From: Edolisoma coerulescens
Lineage: Eukaryota; Chordata; Aves; Passeriformes; Campephagidae
Direction: 5' to 3'
Length of the DNA: 64,000 nucleotides
Assembly (NCBI GenBank): GCA_013397115.1
Contig: VWZW01005525.1
Span: forward strand, 1 to 64,000
Positions 1 to 13,442 of this stretch are shown here, in pieces. Made by a program: the position numbers and the translations under genes. Every line of letters begins with the position of its first letter. The first letter of the stretch is position 1. Under the pieces are notes generated by a model, which had not been told where the DNA came from, did not search any database, and saw only the letters and a list, made by a program, of their open reading frames with translations.

Positions 1-220
1 CTAATTAGGCAGGAAAAATAATTTTATCTGGCTTTTCATTAGTGACTAAAAAAATATGTTGGAATTCTGTGTAGATGAAAGAGAAGTCTAGTGGCTGCTA
101 TGTAATTCCTTGTGCATCTTGGGATGATTTCCAGTACACGCAATTATTAGAACAGCTTTTATACGTGAGTTGATCAAAGAAGTGCTCTTTAGTGAAGCAA
201 AGAGTACAGACTGAAATTAA
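1..220. other. Unique AT-rich flank, no gene seen
   Basis: No open frame, repeat family or regulatory motif was recognised. The sequence leads directly into the CR1 3' end that begins near 221. Confidence 0.6.
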
Positions 221-657
221 GGAGGGTCTAGAAAACATGTTTTGTGAGGAATGGTTGAGGGAGCTGGCATTGTTTAGTCTGGAGAAGGGGAGGCTCAGGG
301 GGACCTTATCACTCTCTACAACTGCCTGAAATTAGGTTTTAGTGAGGCGGGGGTCAGTCTCTTCTGCTGTGTCTCAATTGAAAGCACAAGAGAAAATTTC
401 TATAAATTGTGCCAGGGGAGGTCCAGATTACATGCTAGGAAAAAAAATTCTCAGAAAGAGTAGTAAGGCTTTGGAATGAGTTGTTCAGGGAGGTGGTAGG
501 GCTGCCGTCTCTGGAAGTGTTCAAGAGGTGTATGGATGTGGCACTTGGGGATATGGTTTAGGGGTCATTGTGGTGGTGCTGATGGTTCTGTGGGGTGCTT
601 GAGGGTTGGGTTAGGTGATCATGAAGGTCTCTTCCAAAGATGATTATGTGATTCTGT
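221..657 (+). mobile_element. CR1 LINE, 3'-terminal fragment
   Basis: This is the 3' end of a chicken-repeat-1 non-LTR retrotransposon, truncated at its 5' side as most CR1 copies are. The diagnostic stretch starts at GGAGGGTCTAGA (221), passes through the codons for a CEEWLREL..FSLEKGRLRG-like peptide (the C-terminal end of CR1 ORF2) and then the characteristic 3' untranslated motifs: GGGAGGTGG near 490, GGCACTTGGGGATATGG near 540, and the closing GTGATTCTGT at about 657. The frame is broken by stops and indels, so it makes no protein. The end lacks an extended octamer tail. It is moderately diverged. Orientation is secure and the 5' boundary is good to about 10 bases. Confidence 0.93.
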
Positions 658-3600
658 AAAAAGGAAAAGAGACCAATTCAAGATTTGAATTTATATTTTA
701 GTAACTATTCCAGTTTAAACTCACAAATAACTTACTTGAATTTTAGGATCTTCACTCCACTGCCAACTCAGCTCATTGTATTATGCATCCTTTGGATGGA
801 TGGCTTAGCATGCATGATGGCTGACTGGCCCTTACAGAAAAGTCTTCAGCCTGAATATAAATGTGATGGCAAAACATAAGCCTCACACTTGCTGGTTTCT
901 GTCAAACCCCACTGATTCTGTTTCATATCCTGAATATACATCGAGCCTTTCCTAGAAATGAGTTCCTTGACACTAGAAATATGCCAGTAATCTGGCACAT
1001 GTAATCTTCTTTATCTACATCAGAAATTCTTTCCTGGATGCTTTAGTCAATGAAATGTTTAGTAGCGTTGACCCAAAGCAAATTATAGTTGTTTCTAACA
1101 TGCAGGCAAGATAGATTCACTCAAACTTCATAAAGTTTTCAGTTCTACCCTGAAGGAAAATATCAAACATGGCTTAAGTCAATTAAATAGATTCCTTGTA
1201 TGACGTGATTTTAATACATAAGAGTATCTCAAATATCTCAAAAAGAAAGACACTCAAATCATGTGTAGCAAAGCTTCAGGATCAAGTCTCAGATTTATTA
1301 GTCATCCTTCAATACCTTGAGACCAATTCAATTTGTCAGAGCTGGATACCATTGCCATTTTCCACAGAATCCTGGGTTTTAAATCAAGGCCAACATAGCG
1401 TCTAACCTTGGAGTGCAAAAGAATTTATAGTATTGCTGGAAGGGCCATGTCTCAAAGGGATTTAAATCTTTTGAATAATCCATTCTCATTTTTTTCCCCT
1501 AGAGGTGTAAAAGAGGACAGCTGCTACTATGTTTAACAGATTAAGTAATAAAATAACGTGCAGCAGGAGTGATCCACACAGCAGAAAGTGATCCACACAG
1601 AAGAAATATTATGTGTATCTTCAAAATTTATCCTAAATCAGGATTTTACACTAAGAGAATCCTGTGTGGTCTTCTAATCTGTTTTATGTGACTGAGACGT
1701 TTGTTCTGTGCCGTGTTTTAATTGACTTTTCTTGTGTGTGGATGCTTTAGGAAGAATATTATTAATTTTGAATTAAAACTTTTAGGGCAGAAATTACACC
1801 ACAACACATTATACTGCACCAGATGCATATGGAGTACATTCATTTTGTGTGTGTGTGTGCATGCATTTCATACATACACATGCATCTTTCAGGATGGTAC
1901 AAGTAGACATGCTTAAGAGTTGTGTTTCAGCGGTTTATATTTCTGTCAAAATGCAACCAACTAAGCTGAAATTTGTCATGCCATAGGCTCATATGTTTAA
2001 TTTTAGTAAAAAATAGTTAAACCCTATCTGAAAACTAAGTAAAAAGACAGTTTTCCTTATATTGCAAAATTCTGACAGTCCATCTTTGATGGGCTCAAGT
2101 ACTGCAAACCCCTGAAGAAGAATTTTGAAGTTCACTGAAGATGTGTCTTTTGCCACCTTGTGAATATCTGCCAACGTTTGGGTAAAATAGCAAACTTTCA
2201 AAACAACACTGTTTGCAAATGCTCAGTGAAAACATTTTTTAGCTGGAATTCTTGATTTTTCTATGTGTTGAGCACATCCCACCCTAATGCTGCATGGGGC
2301 TTCGCTTTCCTCTCAGCTCTGAGCCCCTGCAGCTGATGTCAGATCCTGGTGCTTGATCTAAAAGCACTGCCTGTAAGATTGTGCCTTAAACACTATTGGT
2401 GCCGTTCCTGCCTACTCCAAAGCATGCAAAGCAGCTGTAAAAACCTACGTGGGGAAAGTGGGATTGAGAAATAAGCTGTGCCACTGTTGACAGGGACTGC
2501 TCTTCAGGGAGGGAAAGAAGGCAAAGGAGTAGGGGTACTGCTGGCCGTTTGAGGAAGAGGAGGGTGAAAGATGAGAAGTGAGGCTTGAAGTGTCTGAAGA
2601 GTTAGATGAGTAGAAGAGGATGAGAGATGTGGGAAGGAGGCTGTTCAGGAGCTGCACTGAGAAGCCAAGGGGGAGACTTTGACATGAGTCATAGTGGGTG
2701 AGACATGTAAACTAAATAAGCACAAGAAGAGAGAAGATGGATAACAGGTCAAGGTCTTTGTCAGAGACCAGGATTTGGACAAGAGAGCTGTACCAGAAGC
2801 TGAAGAGGTGTGTAAAGAGATATTGGACCTACACAGGTGAGATGTACAGCTGGCAGTAGATCAGAGAAAGATAAATGTGGCTGAAGCTGAAATCCTTTGT
2901 ATTTCTGTATCCTGTACAGTGCAATACATAAAACCTCGTAGAGATATCTGTGTTAGTTATCACTGATGTATGAAAGAACTCAGTTAAACAAGAACAGTAG
3001 TAGGCTTTGTATTCTGTGTTTCTCTCTTACACAAGCCAAACACATTTCTACATGTACTTAGGGCGTGGGCATCTCCTTAACATTTTACATGCAAAATAGT
3101 AAACTTGCCCCTTCAGAAATAACTGATATTTAAGTACAAAAAATTAAGTAATTAGACTTTTCTTCTAATCTTTGATTAAAGAATTCCAGAAGGAAAATAC
3201 TATCCTCTTAGCTGAATTACAAATCCAACTAGCCAAGATGATACTTTAGATGGCAAATATGCACACTAAACAGGTGAAATTTAGAGAACAGTGATTAGGA
3301 TTTAGCTTGAAATACTTTAATTTTTCGTCACTTTCTTATTTGTTCATTTAATGAAGTTATCCAAAGTATGGAATATTAGGAATAAAGCAAAGGACTATGT
3401 ATTAAGAAAAAAAATATAGAATAAGAAAAATTTGGCTGTTGAGTTGGGTTTTTTGCTGCTCATGCTGGCAGTTGGGCTGATGGAATAGGTGCATGTCCTT
3501 AATTAATCCCTTTTTCTTCTCAAAAATTAAAGTTTCTGAAGACTAGAGACAAGAGAATTTCATTTAAACAAATTACATTACTAATGCTAGTCAACTAAAA

Positions 3601-4086
3601 TAAGTAATGTTAATGTTTAAAGTTATACCTACCTTGAGCTTGAGTAAATAGAATATGGCTTATTTTTTCACAAGCTTATAGACTTCCTCACATTAGAAAA
3701 TTCAATTGGTAATAAAAATGAAATATTATTTTTCAGGCAAAAACAAAACTTTAAAAAAAAGAGAAACAAAAGTGCTACTAATGTCTCAAGAGAGAATTAC
3801 AAATTTTTTTTCATTATCTCAAAGCAAGGAGAAAGGATTTAATCTTGGATCACACAAAACAATGTAAACTCTCCAGGTCCTCCAAGATTCGTAAACTAGA
3901 AGGCAGAAATTGTTCTGAAGGCTCAGTCTGCAATAGAAAAAGCAAGCAATATCCATTCCCCAGCATCCTTGGCAATGCAGTGATAATCGTGCTCTTGAAA
4001 TCTAAATAAACTTAAAACTATCCTGAAGTTCATAATTTCCTTGAAGTCAAACAGACCCTAAGTAGAGTTCCCACATTTCAAAATAT
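658..4086. other. Unique AT-rich DNA, no gene seen
   Basis: No coding exon or recognised element. It holds a two-copy 19-bp tandem repeat at 1569-1606, a short TG run near 1848, and a purine-rich strand from about 2490 to 2870. The open frames here are all under 75 codons and look random in composition. Confidence 0.5.
1569..1606. repeat. Two-copy 19-bp tandem duplication
   Basis: The unit GTGATCCACACAGCAGAAA (1569-1587) is repeated at 1588-1606 with one mismatch (C to A). It is a small local duplication with no visible link to a mobile element. Confidence 0.9.
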
Positions 4087-4116
4087 ATTCATTCATTCAT
4101 TCATTCATTCATTCAT
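4087..4116. repeat. (ATTC)n microsatellite
   Basis: Seven and a half perfect ATTC units. Simple tetranucleotide repeat, likely length-polymorphic. Confidence 0.97.
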
Positions 4117-5364
4117 AATTTATTTCTTTATAATGTCGAATCTACATTTATTAAATTGAATAGGCCTACTACATAGATAGCAACCGCTGAAAAGCCACAC
4201 CAAATTGAAAAGAATAGTGGTGAAGTCTCAGATGTTAAACACTAAATAGATGCAGGCTCCAAAGGCAGTCAGTGTTCTCAATTTCCAAGTGTGTTAAGAG
4301 CAGCATGAGAAAACACTTAGAGCAAGATAAGAGTGCTTCACAGCATCGGGGGTGCTGATTGGCTGGTGATTTGTAAGGTTGAATTGCATGGCAATCTAAA
4401 TGCATTTTGATTGTAATACAACTTCAAAATTGCTAAGACTTTAAACAGTACTGATTATTCTAAATTATTAAATGAGCTAGAAGAAAATTACCTATGAAGC
4501 CAAAACAAGCCTTGATGATTTATATTAGTGGTAGCAAAAACATGTTGATATTAATAAGACTAAGAAATGAACAAGTACTTTGCTTCTGGGACTGAAATTC
4601 ATGAGAATGTGCAGATGTAAGAGTATTCATGTTTCCCGGAATATATACGTATTTATATATATAATTTTCCACTGTGGAAGAAAGACTGGGAGTCCTCACA
4701 TCCTGAAGTTTTCTAACCTTAAACACTTTTTCTGTTAGAATATGTAATTCAATGTAAAAATAATAAAGTAGTGTAAAAGTAGATAGAGACTGAAAAAGGA
4801 TGTTTCTTCTTCTGGAAAAACACCTTTCCTCAAAAATATTTCTGGGCAGGGATATGGGGTATTTTATATAGTTTAAATTGCTTTGCTACTATCTAAGTAT
4901 CTTAAGTACCATTTAGAATTTCTCATGTTTTTCCAACAAAGATTGCAGTAGGTTGAACAAATAAATTAAAGAACAATTCAAGTAGCTTTTTTGGAGATAT
5001 TTAGTAGAACTTAATAGCTCTGTTATTGAAGTGGCAAAGCATATCAAAAACTCTGATTAGCCGTAAATTTACTAAGGAAAAGTCCTGTGTTACACAGTAT
5101 AGAACATGCCATACAAATTTTATTTCAAGTCCTCCAAAATTTCCCATGATATAAACTGGTTCCAGAACAAGAAATTTTATTTGTAGTAATACTAATAAGC
5201 AAAGCACTTCAATTATATTTAAACATCTTTGAAGTTCCATTCACTAAACAGGGCTAAAGCTTAAAAAGTGAATACACGCTGAAGAACTCTTTTTCTAAGT
5301 CAGGTGCTTTTTCTTTTCTTTGCAAATGTGTTACATAATTCAGGGCTCAGACACAGATCCTGGC
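4117..5364. other. Unique AT-rich DNA, no gene seen
   Basis: No exon, RNA gene or transposon motif was recognised between the ATTC microsatellite and the minus-strand LTR fragment. Confidence 0.5.
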
Positions 5365-5570
5365 TGTTGTGGATTTAATCTGTGCTGGTAACTAAGCCCC
5401 ACACATCTACTCACTCACTCCCAGAATTATAAGGATAAAAGGGAGAAAACTTGTGGCTTGAGATAGAAAAGCTTAATATTGAAATAAAACAATAAGACAA
5501 AATTGCTGTGATCATGGCAATGCAACTAGTGTTACTACTACTACTACTAATAATAATAATAATCACTCAT
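5365..5570 (-). mobile_element. ERVL-like LTR, 3' fragment
   Basis: The reverse complement of this stretch matches the 3' end of the LTR family seen complete at 18627-19226. Both ends share the terminal TGTTGTGG (5365, read on the plus strand), AACTAAGCCCC versus AACCAAGCCCC, a CTCACTCACTCCC block, the GAGAAAACTTGTGG block and a GAGATAGAAAAGCTTAAT block that corresponds to the ATTAAA polyadenylation region. The rest of the element (U3 side) is not recognisable beyond about 5570, so this copy is truncated or strongly diverged. A TACTACTAC/AATAATAAT run at 5533-5564 sits where related bird LTRs often carry an ATT-type repeat; that comparison is from memory. It has no coding potential. The right boundary is uncertain. 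Confidence 0.75.
5533..5564. repeat. (TAC)n/(TAA)n trinucleotide repeat
   Basis: About five TAC units followed by about five AAT units, within or at the edge of the minus-strand LTR fragment. Confidence 0.9.
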
Positions 5571-8354
5571 ATGCAAGTCAGTACTTTGTGTCTGCAAAAA
5601 TATGATAGACAAGTCTGATGTGGATGGAGCCAGTATGGAGGGGTGTCTCAACGAGAATGGGATGGAACTTGCTTGCAAAACAGTGATTCACAAGAAGCCC
5701 TCTGAGGCAGCCTTGCCCAGACAATCCCTACTTGGTTGTCAAGCTAAGTCTAAGTGCTCAGAGTTTTGTTTCTCTCTGTGTCCAGAACTTCTCCAGCTGA
5801 ATGGTCCAGTGGATTTCACTGCCACCCCTTGATTCTGGTCAGAAGTTTCGACACCAAACACTGATCAATGATTCCAGGAGCACTGAATCTGGTAACTCTT
5901 ATGAAGCTTGGAACCAGTACACATCCAGATAACCATCTAAGACAACACACAAGGGGCTATTTTTAAAACCAGGCCTATTTTCTGTAGTAGCCTCGAGATT
6001 TTGCAGCATTTCAATTTTTCTGTCTTTCCTGGAGACTGTACCATAGTACACTCATCAAAATCTTTCCACTGAAGGTAATGTGAAAGACAGTACATTTACA
6101 TGTACTCTTGACCTGCTTCCTTACCAAGGATGAGGGAGACCTCACCCTTTATTTTATTCCAGGACCCTTGTACAGATTTAGACTAAACTTCAGACAGTTA
6201 CTCACCGCACAGCTGATGGTGTAAGTTGAGGGACCTTCTGCCTCCGCTGCAACCTACCGTCATGTTTTCAGCCGCTCCTGATTTGGCTTCAGGTTGCTTC
6301 AAACTGCAAAAGCACATCAAAGATGTTAAAAGTATTAGTATTTCCTCCTATTAACACATGCAGAGACTTAACTTTGTGAATTCTCTGTTTTATATATTAA
6401 AACCAGACAGATTGAAACCTCATTTTTAGCAACTTACATTTTTGCATGGCAGGGTAAAATTTATTGATTTCGCAACTGAATTATTCAAGTCACTCATTGG
6501 CAGTGAAATTATGCACCTTAAAAAAAAGCTGAAACCAATACAAAATTCTAAAAGAAAAGTGCCAGGTATACAAAACTGAGTTGTTTAATGAAACGATAAT
6601 CTTGTCTGCATGTGGAAAAATCAGTAGTGTCTCAAACGTGAAATAACAAATTATTGATAGTCATTAGACCTGATTCACAGCTTGGAACAAATCTTACATT
6701 TAATCAATAGCAACATTTAATTTTCAAAACTTCCACAAATTTTTAAATCTGAAAGAACTTATGACATGGAAAATGATACCTATATCATTTATATTTTAAA
6801 AAAGGCTTATATGCTGTTTGAAATAGTTAGGTTAATGCTCCTTTCTAATATTGTGGATGCAGTTGTATTCTAATGCTCAAGAATTTTCATGCATGTGATA
6901 GCTTTCTTGACAATATTGATAACAGATAGGTTCCTAAGTACCAGCCCACTGAGAGGAGAATTTAGCCTTTGGCTTGAAGTACTCAGTTTCCATCACAAAT
7001 CTTGCTATCTATCCATATCAAATTGAATAGTGCTGTAGTTGAAAGTCTTATGCAGTGTGAAATAAGGAATTTGCAGATATGGATGTTCTGAGTTCAAAAC
7101 TACTTGAACTATTTAGAAGAGAAAAAGGTCCAGGATATATCCCGCAGAAACTAGACATTTCATGAAGTTTAATTTTATATTGGAACTTCATGACTTAAAC
7201 TTTCATTGTTTAGATCTGTAGTATAAGTTATCAATAAAGGAGTTTGAGACTGCCAAAGCACAGATCAACAGAATCTCAGCTTCCCACAGTTTTGAGCTTG
7301 TTTTGACTTACCTTTTTTGTTCCGATTAGCTATTTGCTACAATTTCTCAATTTTTTTATACCCAAGTACCATGTGCTTTATTTTATCCCCTTTTCCCTTG
7401 CACCGTGGTGGTTCTTTTGTGTCCCACCCCTCCCATTTGTTTGCAAATTTCTTATCCTTCCCCATTAACATAACACCAATGTGTAATGAACAGCTCTCAT
7501 ATGGTCCATTCTTTCCACGTTATTCTCAAGGTTTCAACTTGTGTGTGCTTGAATTCACTTTATTATTATTATCTTAAAAGTAATGATCTTGAGCATGTTT
7601 TGATGGAAGCAATAAAACTAAAAATTATTTTAGAATTCTGTTTCATTTTCTTCTTCAAGCGAGATCCGACAATCTCCCCTTTGTGGTTCACTACAAACAG
7701 GCCTGCAGAACGTTGCCTAAAACTGTGATATTTTTGTCCCCTGAACAACTTCTTTTTTCTCCCCAAATTTGGGATAAAGTAAAACAAACAAACAAAAAAT
7801 CCCCAAAACACACAGGCAAAACCACAAAAACACAATAAAAAAAAGATAACTGCTTAATCATTCAGAGAAATAAAGGAATTTTTAAATGTTAAGAAATATT
7901 TATTAAACAGAAATTTTTATGAAAGAAAAAGTGTTTTGTGAGTGACATCTCCATTCAAGGACTATACATCCGTTTAAAAAGATCTGTTTGCCTGTGAGGA
8001 GAGAAAAAAGAACTTACAGTTTGCCATACAAGATAAGAAAGCATCTTGCCTTTGGCAGTAACTAATAGTCGATGTTTAACAGAAAGGCAAAAGTCACAGT
8101 GAATGCCTCTAGACAAATATCAAACGTTGCAGACTGGGGTAAATGGTGGAAGGAAATCTGTCTCCTGACCTTTGCCGGAATCAGCACACACCTCAACACA
8201 CAGACAGGTGAGAAACGCAGAATCAGCCACTACTATTAATCATGTGAATGCTTGATTTTTCAAACTGATGATTAAAATGAAACCTTAAAAATCAATTATT
8301 GTTTTTCTGAATTTTTTTTTAACTTACATTATACTGTTAACTGTTCACTGAAAA
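5571..8354. other. Unique AT-rich DNA, no gene seen
   Basis: The longest open frames are under 90 codons and resemble nothing I know. An A/C-rich low-complexity run occupies about 7780-7840. Confidence 0.5.
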
Positions 8355-8407
8355 TGGAAAGCTTTCCAAAGGAAATATAATTGGAGCAATAAATATATAT
8401 ATTTATT
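8355..8407. repeat. Two adjacent perfect palindromes
   Basis: TGGAAAGCTTTCCA (8355-8368) and AATAAATATATATATTTATT (8388-8407, 20 bp) are each identical to their reverse complements and are 19 bases apart. No coding or transposon context explains them. In AT-rich DNA the second could be a chance extension of a TA run. Confidence 0.85.
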
Positions 8408-11109
8408 CCGAAAATAGCTGAATTGGAAAGCTTCAATTTTAATGAAGATATCATCTCCCTTTTTTACTATTCAAAACCTAAAAATAGATGTGACTTCTTG
8501 AACACAACAGCAATTTTTATATTTCTCCAAATGAATTTTCCAGTGTAGTTTATGAGATAGAGACACAAAACTTCATTCTTTTGAAAAATTAATTCAAGGT
8601 GGTGCTACATGTTTGAAAATAGAGCATTAGAAAACAATATGAGATTTCTTAGAGCTTGGTTTTATTAATTGAAAGAAATTCTTCTTTTTCTTTTTCTTTT
8701 TAAAGTGCTTCATGTTTCTCCAAGAGTCTCTCTTCAATCAGGGAAATAAAGTTATTGTAAAGTTCAAGAGAAAGAAGTCCATTCAATTTAAAAAAAAACT
8801 TTATTCCAACTTAAAAGTGTACAGATGACATTTCTGTTCGATTCTTTTATTCCTTTCAATTGGAGTAAAGAGCTCACAAAATATTTTTAAGGGATGTTAA
8901 CTGAATTCCTAAAGTTAAAAGATAATAAATGGCAAAAGCAAAGGAATTGATGAGTGGGGGAAAAAAATAAAAATTATTGAAATAAAATAAAATAATTAAA
9001 ATAAAAATAATTGAAAAGCTTATCAGTTATAGAAATCACTGTCATTCAGCACAGCAAACACACATTCCTTTTAATAACTTGAATACTAAGTTGTTCACAC
9101 TATGAAAATATCTATCTGCTTTCAACAGCACCATTCTGAAGTTAAAGACAAGAAAACTTTTTCAGATGTATAATTGACTGAGAGAAGACACTATGTCTAA
9201 ATAAGAAATAATTATATGTAATAAATTTTTAATCTTTTGTGATTGAATAGAAGAATTCATTTGTGGTTTGAGTTAACCGATAGTCGTAATTCATAATTGA
9301 TTAGTTTTATGCCCACTTCATCACTGCAAGTGCGGATCCCTGCAGAAGGAAGATGACATGGGGTTTCAGATGCTGAAGATCACTAAATATTTTTCTCTTT
9401 AAACACTAGTTAGCTAGTAAACTTTTTTCTTCTCTAAATCTGAGGGCAGAGGAAAAGAAGACAGGAAAAATATTTTTAGTGGTTTGATGATATTTATGTA
9501 TTTAGTATAAAATTATTGCCAAAGAACTACTGGGAGTACAAGCAGAATTAAAAAAGTATAACCTTTAACTATGATAGGGTGCAATAATGCATCATCAGCA
9601 ACCGTAAGGAAAATAACATCATTAGAATTTCTGTTAAGGAAGGAATGTAAATAATACTGCATATTGAGAAAGTTGCCTGCCTGAGGTTTAATTGGGTAGT
9701 TATGCTAACAAGAGAAGATGTGGAAATTTTTGCTCTGTGGTATTCAGATGCTGAGACTTGGGGCACTTAAAAATTCTTGAGGCAGTTTAACTTACTACAG
9801 GAGTCACCCACTATATTTTACCACTTCCACAGAAGATTTAGCCAAAGAGAATGCATATCCATAGTGCATGTGCTTCCATGCAGGGTCTGGCACCATAATG
9901 CAAACCCAGTTTAATTGTATTTTTAAGCCAAGGCATGAAATTCAATCCAAGACTCCTACTGATGTGTAGGCAGGTATTCCCTTCTGACAGCTTTGCGCGG
10001 AAATAGAAACCTCAAGCAGAAAAACAAGGCAAGCAACAGCAGTGATACCATCTTTACTTCAACAGGACTCACCAGAGTTCATCTGTCAGTGTTGTTAGTT
10101 CCCCAAGTAGAGATCAAAAGAAGCAATTAGAATTATTTCCATCAGATTTCTCTTTTCAGATAGTATTTCTAATGGGAATTCTGAAAATACACTTTAAATT
10201 CCTTTCATCTTATTTTCAGATTTAAAAGATTAAGTGTTCTTCAACTTATCTGAAAATCAGGATCTTTTGTGTCTGTAAAGAAATTCCTGGAGCCAAATTA
10301 AGACATATAAGCAGAAAGCCTTATACACTGTTAAGCAGGATAAGATACAATGTGAGTATGCCACCATATGAGTCCCTACTGGGGCACCTAGAAGCAAATG
10401 TGTCCCAAGAATACCTATTTTATGAGCAGTTAACTCACCAGAATAAATCCAGGCGCATATACGTATATTTTTTAATCTGATTTTACCCTTAGTTACATGC
10501 AGAAACATTTTTTTTTCCCTGTAATTTCAGTGTTGGTTTTTTCCTTCACTGAATCATCTGCTTTTTGCTAACAATATTGTCAAAGATTTCTTAGGTGACA
10601 TACAGTACATACATTTTGATATTCCACCCATCAGCTTGCTTCAGCCTACAGCATCTGATGTTAAAAGAGATATGAAACATGACATGACCAATGAGACTTG
10701 ATAAAATGTGTTACAATCCAAAGCATTGCTCTGAAAGCTGAAACGACCTTTTCTTCATTATTTTGCAACATTTTGTTGTTTGTACATTCTCAGTGTAAGA
10801 GTTTTTTTAGTTTGAAAGGGTGGCATCAAAGCAATGTGGAAAAGTTTATATTGAGGAAAGCACTGGTCCCAAATATTGCTAACATTGATATGATTCTAAG
10901 AAAACAGGACTTTATATGCAAAATGTGGGAAAGAAACTAAGATGGAACAATGAAATAATGTGTAAACATAATCTGCTTCAGTTTTAAAATAATTGATAGA
11001 CAAAAATGTTACTTGCGAAGCTGTAAATCTGACTGTAAAACCTGCTAACATATGTTAATGGCCCCTGTGAACTGGGCAGCATACATAAGTGTGTGAGCAC
11101 ACACGTTTT
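8408..11109. other. Unique AT-rich DNA, no gene seen
   Basis: Contains CTTTTT-type low-complexity sequence near 8683-8702 and an A-rich AAAAT-type run at about 8957-9015. No coding exon or mobile-element motif was recognised. Confidence 0.5.
8957..9015. repeat. A-rich (AAAAT)-type low-complexity run
   Basis: Irregular AAAAT and AATAAA units with very few C or G bases. Confidence 0.8.
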
Positions 11110-11142
11110 TATACATATATGTATATATACGCGCATATGCGC
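11110..11142. repeat. Alternating purine-pyrimidine tract
   Basis: A 33-base uninterrupted alternation, ending in the perfect 12-bp palindrome GCGCATATGCGC (11131-11142). Such tracts can adopt Z-DNA or cruciform structure; whether this one does is unknown. Confidence 0.85.
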
Positions 11143-13442
11143 TACAAGCAAAATTTATAAATGCTTAGGTCTGCATGGATAAATGAAAAGATTAAACCAG
11201 GAGAACAGGAGTAAGGGAAGAGATCTGTAGGAAGAAGAATAAAACAAACGAGAGTATCTGGATTCAGTAGAGATATATATTGTTGTGACCAAAGAAACAC
11301 AAGAATTGCCTCTGTTTGGAGATAATTATCAGGGATTGCACATACAGCAATGCCTAAGGGAGTTCAATGGAGATTGTACTTCAAAAGACTTAGGAAGGAA
11401 CCTAAAAATTTATTTTAAAATTATCATATTCCTATTTAATAGATGGTCTTCACATTTTGTCATAGAAAATGTCATCATGTGTAAGAAATGCATCTTAAGA
11501 TTCTTGATATTTTTCTCTTTATTAATATGTATTTATGTAAATATTAAGTTGGCTGACAGTTACAACCATTATTAGGTTGTCGGTGAAAAACAGTACTCAA
11601 ATAAATCATTCAAAAATCAACTGTTCTTAACTTGTAATATAGTTTCTTTCTAATTTCTTACCCAGATATTACATTAAATGTTTTATGCTTCATCATCAAT
11701 CTGCTTTTCAGCATCTGCAAAATTCAAATTCATCCAATTATATTAATTTAATTGGAAAACTGTTTAAATGAAAGACGCATTTTAATATTGTTTTGCATAT
11801 TATTTTCAGAACTGAATTAATAAAAGTTAAAATAGTGTGAAGTATAATATTACTCATTCATATTTTGTTGTTTTGCCATTGTTTTTAAGTAATTTAAAGT
11901 ATTAAAATTTTACTTAGGAATTTAATTACAATGTAACTTTATGCTCATGGTAACAGCACACAGTATGTAACTTGATTTCCTGAACACTTGAAAAATAGAA
12001 TGCTTCATATTTCTATTAGCTATAGTGTTTTTGTCACAGAGTCTCTGCATATCTATTTTGTAAGTTTTTTGATGTTGCTCAGATATCTCTTTTCAAATTA
12101 CCTCTGTTGACACTGGTAGGAATTATGTAAGGAGAGAATTAGATCTTTATTGAATTAATGCCTGATCTTGCTAACTCTGAATTTTGGTACTGGATTAATT
12201 GGAATGTGAATAAGACCTTTACAACAAATTCTGAAAAGCACCTTTTGATCTCCAGGAGCAAAATTTTATTCTGCTTTAAAAAAACTGTGAAGATCTCATG
12301 TGATGCCAAACTGACACAAGGTCCTCATTGATAATGAATACAGATCTATACTGTATTCATGTTCAGTAACCCAACCTTTGTATTCCTATTCTACAAAAGA
12401 AGCATTATATGGCAGAGAAGCTCTTTGTAGACCTGAAAAGTTTGCTTACAGGCTAAAGTGGAAAAAGACAGAACTGTGCTACTTAAGTTTTCCATGAGAT
12501 ATTCGGACTGGGATGTAGTTGAGATAATAGTGTTATTCAAATGGAAAGTATGGGATATTAATCGAGCTCTGTGTCAAGGGCACAGTATTCCTCATAGGCT
12601 CCTGCAGATATTCAGATATTCCTGCTCTCACTCTTCCTCATGTGGCCAGAGTGTATAACTTTTCCAGTAGAATAGGCAAAGTCCCAGGAGTGACGACATG
12701 TGACGGTTTTTTACTACTTTAGGATATTTCCACAGCTCAACCTGCCTTCTGGCCAGCTGCATGCACATCATTGCATGTCTCAGTTTTACACTTCTCACTG
12801 CTCTTGTTCCAGTGAAAGGAGCTGGAGGCTATTATTACACACCACCAAGGCACTTCCATTTTCTGTGATTTCTGAGATGTCTCATTTTATGCTTTGTTCC
12901 ATCTCAGATAATGTGTTTCTCAGATTTATTTTTATGCTGTTCCAATTTTTCATTTGTTGTTATTATGAAGATAGTTTTGAAAAATAATAATAAAATATAC
13001 ACCCATTTGTGAAGACTGATCATGACACTTGCTACCTGTTACAAATAAGCTTCTGTGAGAATCCCAGAAGTACTGTCACAAATGTGCTGTCATGGTTTAT
13101 TGACTAATCAGCAGAGAATTGAAGTCTTGATTGGCTTTATTTGTTGGTTTATTGAAACAGGGACATAGGAAGTACTGGACAGATTAATTAATTTCTGCTG
13201 GGGAATCCAAACTTAATCTAAAGGACGCTGTCACTTTCATTGATGGCTGTGTAAAAGAAGAGGTGTTTTGAAAAAAAAACCTCATGAATTGTCACTTTTG
13301 TGACACATTAATACTAAGTTCTTCCTTTTAACTGCTTCCATTCTGGTTTCTAATATAAAAACTTCTTGAATGTTTATGAAGTAAGGGTTAAACAGGATTA
13401 GAAGGGTATTTAGAATAAGCAAGTGAAAGAGTTATTCAAAAG
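11143..13442. other. Unique AT-rich DNA, no gene seen
   Basis: No exon, RNA gene or repeat family recognised. The ORFs near 11285 and 12700 have no recognisable domain and no splice context that I can defend. Confidence 0.5.

Noticed and set aside
2490..2870. Purine-rich strand giving a serine-rich open frame on the minus strand
   Set aside because: Low-complexity composition explains the serine bias; no gene evidence.
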